A stretch of DNA of 43,481 nt from Prevotellaceae bacterium UBA711 (GTDB lineage: Bacteria; Bacteroidota; Bacteroidia; Bacteroidales; Bacteroidaceae). The position numbers and the translations under genes are program-made. Shown one piece after another: positions 15,758-23,381 of this stretch (position 1 is the stretch's first letter; each line of letters starts with the position of its first letter). The notes below the pieces were generated by a model that worked only from the letters and a program-made list of their open reading frames with translations, was not told where the DNA came from and ran no database searches. The stretch is taken from contig DBLZ01000025.1 of NCBI GenBank assembly GCA_002297545.1, positions 1 through 43,481 of the forward strand, in the 5' to 3' direction.

Positions 15758-17110
15758 ATGCGGTTACCGGGACTTTGGCGCCATCTCTGTGCTGTGTTGC
15801 TTGTGTTATGTACATGCATGCCGGTGTGTGCACAGAACAGCAAGAAGGTAAGGACGTTGAAGGCACAGCAGACCAAGCTGCAGAAGAGCCTCAAGCAGTC
15901 GAAGCAGGCCTTGGACAAGACGGGCAAGGAGGGCAAGGATGCCCGCGTATATCTCCACAGCATAGATCGTCGGCTGGACGAACATGCTACGGACATACAC
16001 AACATGGAGGTGGAGATGGACAGCATGCGTAGCAGGATGCAGGTCCTGCGTTCGGATATCACCAGGATTGAGGCCGAGCTCTCCGAGAAGAAGGCACGCT
16101 ATGTTCGTGTGTTGAACTACTCCAGGCAGTTCCCCAAGGTAGACAATACCCTGCTCTACGTCCTCAGCGCCAAGACTCTGACGCAAATGTACCGTCGTTC
16201 CAGATATGCCAAGGAGTATGCCGTGTACCAGCACGACCTGGGCAAGCAGATACAGCATGAACATAGCCTGCTCTTGGATGCCAAGAGCAGGCTCCTGGCC
16301 ACGCAGAGCCGTGCCACTGCCACGCTTAACGAGATGATGCGGCAGCGTCGGATCCTCAACGACAAGCAGGTGCGACAGCAGCAATACGTCAAGAACCTGA
16401 AGGCCAAGGAGGACGGCCTGCGTACACAAGTGGCCAAGCAGGAGAAGGAACTGAAGGCTCTCAACAAGAAGATAGATGACCTTATTGCCTACGAAATAGA
16501 GCAGGCGCGCAAGCGTGCCGAAGCCGAGGCACGCCGTAAGGCGGAGGCGGAGGCCAAACGTAGGGCGGAAGCACGCCGCAAGGCAGGGACCGCCGGCAAG
16601 CAGACCGCTACGTCCAAAGGCAATTCTTCTGCCACCAAATCGTCTGCATCCGCCAAGGCCGGAACCGACTCCTGGCTGACCGCCGAGGACAGGAAGCTCA
16701 ACGGCACCTTCCTGCAGAACCGTGGCCGCCTCCCCGTCCCCATTACGGGACAGTACAGGATAGGCAGTCGCTTTGGCATGTACAATGTATCCGGACTGAA
16801 GGGTGTCACGCTGGACAACAAGGGCGTTAACTATGTCGGCAAGCCGGGTGCCCGTGCCCGTTGTATTTTCGACGGTGTGGTGACGGCCATATTCCAGTTT
16901 GGCGGTTCCAAGAACGTCCTGGTGCGCCACGGCAGCTACATATCGGTCTATTGCAACCTCTCCTCGGTCATTGTGCAGAAAGGTCAGAAGCTGAAGACGT
17001 GCGACCTCATAGGTACTGTCATGACCGACGAGTCGGGCAACAGCGTGCTCCACTTCCAGTTGCGCAAGGAGACTACAAAGTTAAACCCCGAAGCATGGAT
17101 AGGTAGATAG
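15758..17110 (+). CDS. EnvC-like coiled-coil protein with degenerate LytM (M23) domain
   Basis: Periplasmic protein of 450 residues likely to activate peptidoglycan amidases at division, by analogy with EnvC. It has a signal peptide (about 1-25), a long coiled coil (about 28-255), an Ala/Arg/Lys/Glu-rich stretch (EQARKRAEAEARRKAEAEAK) and a Ser/Thr linker, then a LytM domain (about 325-450). Within LytM the HxxxD zinc motif is replaced by LKGVTLDNKGV and the final HxH motif is reduced to a single His in VLHFQL, so it should not be a zinc peptidase. The 3' end overlaps the convergent M20 gene by 38 bp. Confidence 0.88.
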   Translation: MRLPGLWRHLCAVLLVLCTCMPVCAQNSKKVRTLKAQQTKLQKSLKQSKQALDKTGKEGKDARVYLHSIDRRLDEHATDIHNMEVEMDSMRSRMQVLRSDITRIEAELSEKKARYVRVLNYSRQFPKVDNTLLYVLSAKTLTQMYRRSRYAKEYAVYQHDLGKQIQHEHSLLLDAKSRLLATQSRATATLNEMMRQRRILNDKQVRQQQYVKNLKAKEDGLRTQVAKQEKELKALNKKIDDLIAYEIEQARKRAEAEARRKAEAEAKRRAEARRKAGTAGKQTATSKGNSSATKSSASAKAGTDSWLTAEDRKLNGTFLQNRGRLPVPITGQYRIGSRFGMYNVSGLKGVTLDNKGVNYVGKPGARARCIFDGVVTAIFQFGGSKNVLVRHGSYISVYCNLSSVIVQKGQKLKTCDLIGTVMTDESGNSVLHFQLRKETTKLNPEAWIGR

Positions 17111-18137
17111 CGATTGCCTCGCCTATCTCGCCACGGACTATGTACTCGTCTGCCGTGTGGCTGCGCGAACTGTTGCCGGGCCCCATCTTCAGCGAGGGGA
17201 AACGCATCAGGGCCTGGTCGCTAAGCGTCGGGCTGCCGAAAGGCACGCGCCCCATGGCCACAGCTTTCCTTACCAGCGGATGCGTGGGTTCTATATGCGA
17301 GGACGACAGGCGGAAACTGCGTGGCTTCACGTCGCTGCTGACGTGGGCACACACCGTTTCGTATATCTGTTCGTTGGTGTATAGCTCGTTGCTGCGTACG
17401 TCCACTGTGAACGTGCACTTGTCCGGCACCACGTTGTGCTGAGTGCCCGCATTCACTATGGTGACGGTCATTTTCACAGGTCCCAGCAGCGGACTTTCCT
17501 TTTCAAAACGATAATCCCTCAGCCACGCCATATCCTCCAGGGCGTGGTATATGGCATTGTCCCCCTCGTTTCTGGCTGCATGTCCCGCCACGCCATGGGC
17601 GGTGAGGTCCAGAACCATCAGCCCCTTTTCCGCTATGGCCGGTTGCATGCCCGTAGGCTCGCCCACCAGGGCCACGTCGATGTGCGGCAGCACGGTCAGC
17701 AGATGCTCCATGCCCTGCTTGCCGCTCACCTCCTCCTCGGCACTGAGGGCAAGGACGAGATTATAGGCCAACGGTTCGTGCATCAACACACGGAAAGTCT
17801 GTATGAGAGACACCACGGAAGCTCCGTCGTCGTTACTGCCCAGACCATATATCCTGTCGCCCTCCACGGTGGCACGGAAGGGCTCGCGGGTCCAGGAAAC
17901 AGACGGTTTCACCGTATCTATGTGGGCATTCAGCATCAGAGTGGGGCGTTCGGCACGGTAGCCCGGAGCCATGCACCACAGGTTGTTGCCGTTGCGTCGG
18001 ATGTCCATGCCATAGTCCCGGCACAGGGTCTGTTCCAGCATGTCGGCCACGGCCTGTTCGTCGCGGCTGATGCTCGGTATCTCTATCATGCGGCAAAGCA
18101 ATGCCACCGCATCTGCGGTCAGGTTGTCAGTTGTCAT
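17073..18137 (-). CDS. argE: M20-family deacylase, probable N-acetyl/N-succinyl-ornithine deacetylase
   Basis: Zinc amidohydrolase of 354 residues. The metal-binding His72-x-Asp74 (LMLNAHIDTV), the bridging Asp in GSNDDGAS (about 103-104), the catalytic and metal Glu134-Glu135 (LSAEEE) and the late ligand in SRSHTADEY are all present. The size and the compact GEPTGMQPAIAEKGLM signature fit ArgE/DapE relatives, and Bacteroides uses an N-succinylated ornithine pathway, so ornithine synthesis is the likely role. No other arginine gene is nearby, so the substrate is not fixed; dipeptidase or DapE function is possible. A minus-strand TACCTTTG element lies 345 bp upstream, beyond repeat array 2. 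Confidence 0.75.
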   Translation of the reverse strand: MTTDNLTADAVALLCRMIEIPSISRDEQAVADMLEQTLCRDYGMDIRRNGNNLWCMAPGYRAERPTLMLNAHIDTVKPSVSWTREPFRATVEGDRIYGLGSNDDGASVVSLIQTFRVLMHEPLAYNLVLALSAEEEVSGKQGMEHLLTVLPHIDVALVGEPTGMQPAIAEKGLMVLDLTAHGVAGHAARNEGDNAIYHALEDMAWLRDYRFEKESPLLGPVKMTVTIVNAGTQHNVVPDKCTFTVDVRSNELYTNEQIYETVCAHVSSDVKPRSFRLSSSHIEPTHPLVRKAVAMGRVPFGSPTLSDQALMRFPSLKMGPGNSSRSHTADEYIVRGEIGEAIAIYLSMLRGLTL

Positions 18138-18270
18138 GTCTTGGTAGTTGTTTCGTGTATGTCTGCCGGAGTGTGGGGTGCTGCGCGTCGGAAAGCGGAC
18201 GGACTCCCCATGAGCCGTGGGACGTTACTAAGGGCAGCTCTTGCGCTTCGGCTTGTGGCTTTCCGCCTTA

Positions 18271-18358
18271 ATGAACCGGAATATGTGTGCCGGTATTCCG
18301 GTTTATTCATCTTCATATTCCGGTTCTTTCGCCCTCATATTCCGGTTTATTCATCGTG
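18271..18358. repeat. Array 2 of four 22-bp CCGG-centred repeats
   Basis: Units start at 18271, 18293, 18315 and 18337, with CCGG at 18276, 18298, 18320 and 18342, exactly 22 bp apart. The cores here are ATATTCCGGTTTATTCAT-like rather than AAACCGGTTT; unit 1 is in the opposite orientation (ATGAACCGGAATATG). An additional CCGG at 18290 lets units 1 and 2 pair. The array lies in the 448-bp divergent gap between the M20 gene and the acyl-CoA ligase, with candidate promoters for both genes at 18482-18560. Confidence 0.83.
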
Positions 18359-18481
18359 TGCTCCACGGGCATTCTGCCACGTTGCCATGGAGTGTCGCCA
18401 CTGTTGCCATGGGGCCTTCTTCCGCCCTCTGTGGAATGGCGGCGGCACCCTCCCGCCGGCCGGGTTCTGCCCTTTTGCAGG

Positions 18482-18489
18482 CAAAGGTA
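18482..18489 (-). promoter_or_regulatory. Candidate -7 element of the M20 gene
   Basis: TACCTTTG on the minus strand. The -33 position reads TTC, so it is weaker than the others. If used, the transcript would have a leader of about 340 bases that includes all of repeat array 2. Confidence 0.4.
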
Positions 18490-18552
18490 CTCTTTTTGGG
18501 GCAAAAAGCGAATTATTTGCCCGTTAATTCCGCCTTTCTGCCAAGAAAGCAT

Positions 18553-18560
18553 TATCTTTG
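18553..18560 (+). promoter_or_regulatory. Candidate -7 element of the acyl-CoA ligase gene
   Basis: TATCTTTG 26 bp upstream of the ATG at 18586. No TTG sits at the ideal -33 position, so only the -7 box supports the call. It argues against the long in-frame 5' extension of the ligase frame. Confidence 0.55.
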
Positions 18561-18585
18561 TGAACAAAGAGAGACGAAGACCATC

Positions 18586-20397
18586 ATGCAGAACCACAGT
18601 CCATTGCCGATATTGATACACGACCAGGCCCGTGTCTATGGCGGGCGCGTGGCGTTGCGTTACAGGGATTATGACGCCGAGTGCTGGAAGGACATCTCGT
18701 GGCAGACCTTCTCTGCCAACGTCCGTCGCTTGGCCTGTGCCATGCTGGCCCTGGGTGTCAGGGAGCAGGAGAACATGGCCGTCTTCTCGCAGAACAAGCC
18801 CGAGGTGCTCTATACCGACTTTGCCGCATACGCCATCAGGGCGGTGACCATACCTCTGTATGCCACCAACAGCGAGATGCAGGTCAAGTACATCGTCAGC
18901 GATGCCGGCATACGCTACATCTTCGTGGGCGAACAGGTGCAGTACGACATAGCTTTCCGTGTGCTCACGCATGGCTCCTTCCTGGAGAAGCTGATAATCT
19001 TCGACCCAAAGGTCAACCGCAATCCCGAGGATACCACCAGCATCTATCTGCATGAGCTTCTGGCCGACGAGGCTCACGACGCGTATCTGGACGAGGTGCA
19101 ACGTCGTACGGCTGCCGTGCAGGAGACGGACCTGGCCAACATACTTTACACCAGCGGCACCACCGGTCTGTCCAAGGGGGTGATGCTCACCCACGGGATG
19201 TACTCGGCCGCCATTGCCGCGCATGAGGGACTGTTGCCGCTGACGGACAAGGACGTGATACTGGACTTCCTGCCGTTTACCCACGTCTTTGAACGCGCTT
19301 GGGCCTATCTGTGCCTGGCTACGGGCTGCACCATGGCCATCAATCTGTGCCCGGCCGATGTGCTGCGTTCCCTGCGGGAGGTACACCCCACGTGTATGTG
19401 TGCCGTGCCACGTTTCTGGGAGAAGGTATATGCCGCAGTGATGCAGACGATGGACGAAGGCGGGCAGTTGCGAAGGAGTGCCATAGAGGATGCCCTGCGT
19501 GTGGGACACGAATACAATGTGGAGTACCTGATGAAGGGACGCCGCCCGCCCCTGGGGCTGAGGATGCAGTATGCCCTGTGCGACAGCACGGTCATCTCCG
19601 TGCTGAAGAAGCGCCTCGGCCTGGAACGTGCCAATTTCTTCCCTACGGCCGGCTCTGCCATTCCACCGCAGGTGGAGGACTTTGTCCACTCTGTGGGCCT
19701 GACTATGGTGGCGGGATACGGCCTCACTGAAAGCACGGCCACGGTCAGTCTGGACCGTGTTGGACAGCCCATATCCGTGGGCAGTGTGGGACGTGTGTTG
19801 CCAGGCGTGGAGCTACGCTTCGGTGAGAACAACGAGGTTCTGCTCCGCGGCAAGACCATTACCTCAGGCTATTACCGCAAGGCCGAGGTAACGGAGTTGT
19901 CCATAGACGCCGACGGATGGTTCCATACCGGAGATGCCGGATACATGAAGGACGGGGAACTGTTTCTTACGGACCGTATCAAGGACCTCTTCAAGACCAG
20001 CAACGGCAAGTACATCGCTCCCCAGTTGATAGAGTCCAAACTGTGTGTGGACAAGTACATAGACCAGATAGTGGTGGTGGCGGAGCAGCGCAAGTTCGTG
20101 TCTGCCCTGGTCATACCTCAGTACGACATGCTGGCTGCCGTCGCCCGGGAACATGGTGTGGATTGCGCCACCCGCGAGGAACTGTGCTCCAACGAGCGCG
20201 TCATACACTTCATGATGTACCGCATCGACACGCTGCAACAGGAGTTTGCAAGTTATGAACAAGTAAAGAAAATAATTCTGCTCCCCGAGCCTTTGAGCCT
20301 GGCCAAGGGAGAGCTGACCGACACGCTCAAGGTGAAGCGGCGGGTGCTCTACCAGCGCTACAAGGAGCAGATAGACAGGATGTACGAAGAAGAATGA
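18586..20397 (+). CDS. Long-chain fatty acid--CoA ligase (AMP-forming)
   Basis: ATP-dependent acyl-activating enzyme of 603 residues. The start MQNHSPLPILIHDQAR at 18586 follows a promoter element; the open frame reaches 18241 but that extension is the repeat-containing intergenic DNA. Motifs are the P-loop-like LYTSGTTGLSKGVMLTHG (about 185-202), the DFLPFTHVFERAW stretch, the acyl-binding and adenylate motif GYGLTEST, the TGD hinge (GWFHTGDAGY) and DRIKDLFKTSNGKYIAPQ. This layout matches the FadD/FAA1-like long-chain ligases. It probably serves salvage of exogenous fatty acids. Its stop overlaps the prfB start as ATGA. Confidence 0.92.
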   Translation: MQNHSPLPILIHDQARVYGGRVALRYRDYDAECWKDISWQTFSANVRRLACAMLALGVREQENMAVFSQNKPEVLYTDFAAYAIRAVTIPLYATNSEMQVKYIVSDAGIRYIFVGEQVQYDIAFRVLTHGSFLEKLIIFDPKVNRNPEDTTSIYLHELLADEAHDAYLDEVQRRTAAVQETDLANILYTSGTTGLSKGVMLTHGMYSAAIAAHEGLLPLTDKDVILDFLPFTHVFERAWAYLCLATGCTMAINLCPADVLRSLREVHPTCMCAVPRFWEKVYAAVMQTMDEGGQLRRSAIEDALRVGHEYNVEYLMKGRRPPLGLRMQYALCDSTVISVLKKRLGLERANFFPTAGSAIPPQVEDFVHSVGLTMVAGYGLTESTATVSLDRVGQPISVGSVGRVLPGVELRFGENNEVLLRGKTITSGYYRKAEVTELSIDADGWFHTGDAGYMKDGELFLTDRIKDLFKTSNGKYIAPQLIESKLCVDKYIDQIVVVAEQRKFVSALVIPQYDMLAAVAREHGVDCATREELCSNERVIHFMMYRIDTLQQEFASYEQVKKIILLPEPLSLAKGELTDTLKVKRRVLYQRYKEQIDRMYEEE

Positions 20398-21503
20398 TTA
20401 CACAAGACCAATTGAAAGAGGTACAGGAGCGTGTAGAGCAGTTGAACCGCTACCTGGACATCCCTACGAAGAGGATCAGTTACGAGGAGGAACAACTCCG
20501 CACACAGGCGCCGGAGTTCTGGGAAGACCAGAAGCGTGCCGAGGAGCAGATGAAGCGGGTGAAGGCCTTGGAGAAATGGATCAAGGGCTATGACGACGTG
20601 AGCACCCTGGCCGAGGAACTGGCTACCGCCTTTGAGTTCTATAAAGAAGAGTTGGTTACCGAGGCAGAGGTGGACGACCTCTATGCCCGTGCCATCTCGG
20701 CCATCGAGGCACTGGAGCTGAAGAACATGCTCCGCAAGGAGGAGGACGTGATGGATGCCGTCCTCAAGATAAACTCCGGGGCGGGCGGCACCGAGGCTCA
20801 GGACTGGGCACAGATGCTCATGCGAATGTATATGCAATGGGCCGACAAGAATGGCTATCGGGTGCGTGTGGCCAACCTTTTGGACGGCGACGATGCGGGC
20901 ATCAAGTCCTGCACGCTGGAGATAGAGGGCGAGTATGCCTACGGCTACCTGAAGAGCGAGAACGGTGTGCATCGCCTGGTGCGTGTGTCGCCATATAATG
21001 CCCAGGGCAAGCGCATGACATCGTTTGCCTCGGTCTTTGTAACCCCCTTGGTGGATGACACCATAGAGGTGAACATCGAACAGGCGCGCATCTCGTGGGA
21101 TACGTTCCGCAGTTCGGGAGCCGGTGGGCAGAATGTCAACAAGGTGGAGTCCGGCGTGCGTCTGCGTTACATGTACAAGGATCCGTACACAGGTGAGGAG
21201 GAAGAGATACTCATTGAGAACACCGAGACCCGCGACCAGCCCAAGAACAAGGAGAACGCCCTGCGCATCCTCCGCTCCATGCTCTACGAGAAGGAGATGA
21301 AGCACCGCATGGAGGAACAGGCCAAGATAGAGGCCGGCAAACGCAAGATAGAGTGGGGCAGCCAGATACGCAGCTATGTCTTCGATGACCGCCGCGTGAA
21401 GGACCATCGTACCAACTATCAGACCTCGGACGTAGGTGGCGTGATGGACGGTAAGATAGACGCTTTCATCAAGGCCTATCTGATGGAGTTCGGCGGGGAG
21501 TAG
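20394..21503 (+). CDS. prfB: Peptide chain release factor 2 (no programmed frameshift)
   Basis: Recognises UGA and UAA stop codons and triggers peptide release. The 369-residue protein has the codon-reading loop SPY at 199-201 (SPF in E. coli RF2), the preceding GVHRLVRV, and the catalytic GGQ at 244-246 (GAGGQNVNKVESGVRL). In many bacteria the RF2 gene contains an in-frame UGA near codon 26 (CTT TGA C) that needs a +1 frameshift; here the equivalent RYLD codons are CTG GAC (20454-20459) in one open frame. The ATG overlaps the stop of the acyl-CoA ligase, so the two are probably co-translated. Confidence 0.96.
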   Translation: MITQDQLKEVQERVEQLNRYLDIPTKRISYEEEQLRTQAPEFWEDQKRAEEQMKRVKALEKWIKGYDDVSTLAEELATAFEFYKEELVTEAEVDDLYARAISAIEALELKNMLRKEEDVMDAVLKINSGAGGTEAQDWAQMLMRMYMQWADKNGYRVRVANLLDGDDAGIKSCTLEIEGEYAYGYLKSENGVHRLVRVSPYNAQGKRMTSFASVFVTPLVDDTIEVNIEQARISWDTFRSSGAGGQNVNKVESGVRLRYMYKDPYTGEEEEILIENTETRDQPKNKENALRILRSMLYEKEMKHRMEEQAKIEAGKRKIEWGSQIRSYVFDDRRVKDHRTNYQTSDVGGVMDGKIDAFIKAYLMEFGGE

Positions 21504-21531
21504 CACATATCGTCGACAAGAACATACAGCG

Positions 21532-22035
21532 ATGGCACACTACGAGACAGAGCGTAAATTCCTGGTTGTGGGCACAGGCTACAAGTCGCAGGCCTACAAT
21601 GCCACGCATATATGGCAAGGGTACATATCCAGTCACAACGGGCGTACCGTGCGTGTGCGTATCCGTGGCGACAAAGGCTATCTCACCATCAAGGGCCCCA
21701 GCGGTCTGGCAGGACTGACGCGATACGAGTTTGAGACGGAGATACCTTTGGCCGATGCACGTGACCTGATGCAGATATGCGAGCCGGGCATCATCGACAA
21801 GACGCGCTACCTGGTGAAGTCGCCCGATGGCAGGCACACCTGGGAGGTGGACGAGTTCTACGGCGACAACGAGGGGCTGGTCATGGCCGAGGTGGAACTG
21901 GCGCGCGAGGACGAGCCGTTCGCCAAGCCGTCATTCATAGGGCGCGAGGTCACGGGAGACCGCCGCTTCTATAACAGCCACATGCGCGCAAACCCTTATA
22001 AGCTATGGAAAGAGGAAATTTCGGAAGCAAGGTAG
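21532..22035 (+). CDS. CYTH-domain (triphosphate tunnel metalloenzyme) protein
   Basis: A 167-residue protein of the CYTH superfamily, which binds triphosphates in an eight-stranded tunnel. The defining ExExK motif is present at the N-terminus (ETERKFLV, about residues 5-9), followed by alternating charged strands: RVRIRGDKGYLTIKG, YEFETEIP, WEVDEFYGDNEGLVMAEVEL. Bacterial stand-alone members are often inorganic triphosphatases or have unknown substrates; adenylate cyclase or thiamine triphosphatase activity cannot be told from sequence. Its last 31 bases overlap the first symporter gene, which suggests tight coupling. Confidence 0.9.
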   Translation: MAHYETERKFLVVGTGYKSQAYNATHIWQGYISSHNGRTVRVRIRGDKGYLTIKGPSGLAGLTRYEFETEIPLADARDLMQICEPGIIDKTRYLVKSPDGRHTWEVDEFYGDNEGLVMAEVELAREDEPFAKPSFIGREVTGDRRFYNSHMRANPYKLWKEEISEAR

Positions 22036-23336
22036 GTGCCGTGCTGGCGTCGGCCGGCAGCGCCGTGGGACTTGGCAACATCTGGCGCTTCCCCACCGAG
22101 TGCGGCAGCAATGGCGGCGCGGCTTTCATCCTGGTGTATCTGGCGTGCGTCTTCCTGCTGGCTATGCCGGTGATGGTGGCGGAGTTTGTCATGGGACGTG
22201 CCAGCCGCTCCAATACCGTGGGTTCCTATGCTGTCCTGGCGCCTGGAAAGCCATGGATTGTCTCCGGTTTCATGGGCGTTTTGGCCGGATTTCTTGTGCT
22301 CTCATACTATAGTGTGGTGGCCGGATGGACGCTGGACTACACGTACGAGACGCTGTCGTGCGGCCTCATGGCCGAGTCGGATTTCGGGAAGTACTTCGCT
22401 GACTTCGTGTCCAATCCATGGCGCCCCGTCGTATTTCTGCTCCTGTTCCTGTTGCTCACACACTTTGTGGTGGCAGTGGGCGTGGAGAAGGGTATAGAGC
22501 GTTACAGCAAGATAATGATGCCCATGCTCCTACTGATCATGGTGGTGCTGGTAGGCGTATCCATAACGATGCCAAATGCAGCAGAGGGAATACGCTTCCT
22601 GCTTCGTCCGGACTTTTCCAAGGTCACGCGCGATGTCATCCTCAGTGCCATGGGACAGGCGTTCTTTACATTAAGCGTAGGTATCGGCACGCTGGCCACT
22701 TATGCCAGTTATTTCAGCAAGGAGACCCGTCTGTTCCAGTCGGCCATGAGTGTGTGTGTCATTGACACGCTGGTGGCTATATCCGCAGGCTTTATCATAT
22801 TTCCTGCCGTGTTCAGCGTCGGGGTCAATGCCGACTCGGGCCCCGGTCTGGTGTTCATCACCCTGCCGTATGTGTTCCGCGAGGCATTTGCCGGCATGCC
22901 ATTGCTTATGTATGTCTTCAGCGGTCTGTTCTATGTGCTTCTGCTTCTGGCAGCACTGACCAGCAGCATATCGATGCACGAGATATGCACGGCCTACATA
23001 CACGAGACCTTCAAGTTGAGCCGCAAGATGGCTGCCACCATTGTCACGAGCATCTGCTTCTGTCTTGGCGTGGCTTGCAGCCTGTCCTTCGGACTGTGGA
23101 AGGATGTCACCGTCATGGGCATGGGCTTCTTCTCGCTGTTCGATTTCCTTACGGCCAAGTTCCTCATGCCCCTGGGCGGCCTGCTTATATGCACGTTCGT
23201 GGGGTGGGACATGCGTCACAAACTGGTGGCGGAGGAACTGAACACCAAGGCGCTGCCCCTGCTGATGATATTGTTCAGGTGGGTGGCTCCCATGGGCATA
23301 GGCCTCGTCTTCATATACGGCCTGGTGAGTGCCTGA
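22005..23336 (+). CDS. Sodium-dependent transporter, NSS/SNF family (copy 1)
   Basis: Inner-membrane sodium:solute symporter of the LeuT fold, 443 residues, with about 11-12 hydrophobic helices. The family hallmark of TM1 is intact: ASAGSAVGLGNIWRFP (residues about 15-30), including the unwound substrate and sodium site, followed by NGGAAFILVY. Bacterial members usually import amino acids such as tryptophan, tyrosine or leucine; the substrate here is unknown. It starts within the 3' end of the CYTH gene, and a paralogue of the same length follows 45 bp later. Confidence 0.94.
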   Translation: MERGNFGSKVGAVLASAGSAVGLGNIWRFPTECGSNGGAAFILVYLACVFLLAMPVMVAEFVMGRASRSNTVGSYAVLAPGKPWIVSGFMGVLAGFLVLSYYSVVAGWTLDYTYETLSCGLMAESDFGKYFADFVSNPWRPVVFLLLFLLLTHFVVAVGVEKGIERYSKIMMPMLLLIMVVLVGVSITMPNAAEGIRFLLRPDFSKVTRDVILSAMGQAFFTLSVGIGTLATYASYFSKETRLFQSAMSVCVIDTLVAISAGFIIFPAVFSVGVNADSGPGLVFITLPYVFREAFAGMPLLMYVFSGLFYVLLLLAALTSSISMHEICTAYIHETFKLSRKMAATIVTSICFCLGVACSLSFGLWKDVTVMGMGFFSLFDFLTAKFLMPLGGLLICTFVGWDMRHKLVAEELNTKALPLLMILFRWVAPMGIGLVFIYGLVSA

Positions 23337-23381
23337 TGGTGTGCGTACACCTCATGCATAATATGATAGATATAACTACGG

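Noticed and set aside
18241..18585. N-terminal extension of the acyl-CoA ligase
   Set aside because: The 115 extra codons cover repeat array 2 and a promoter element and contain no family-like sequence; the ATG at 18586 gives the normal ligase N-terminus.
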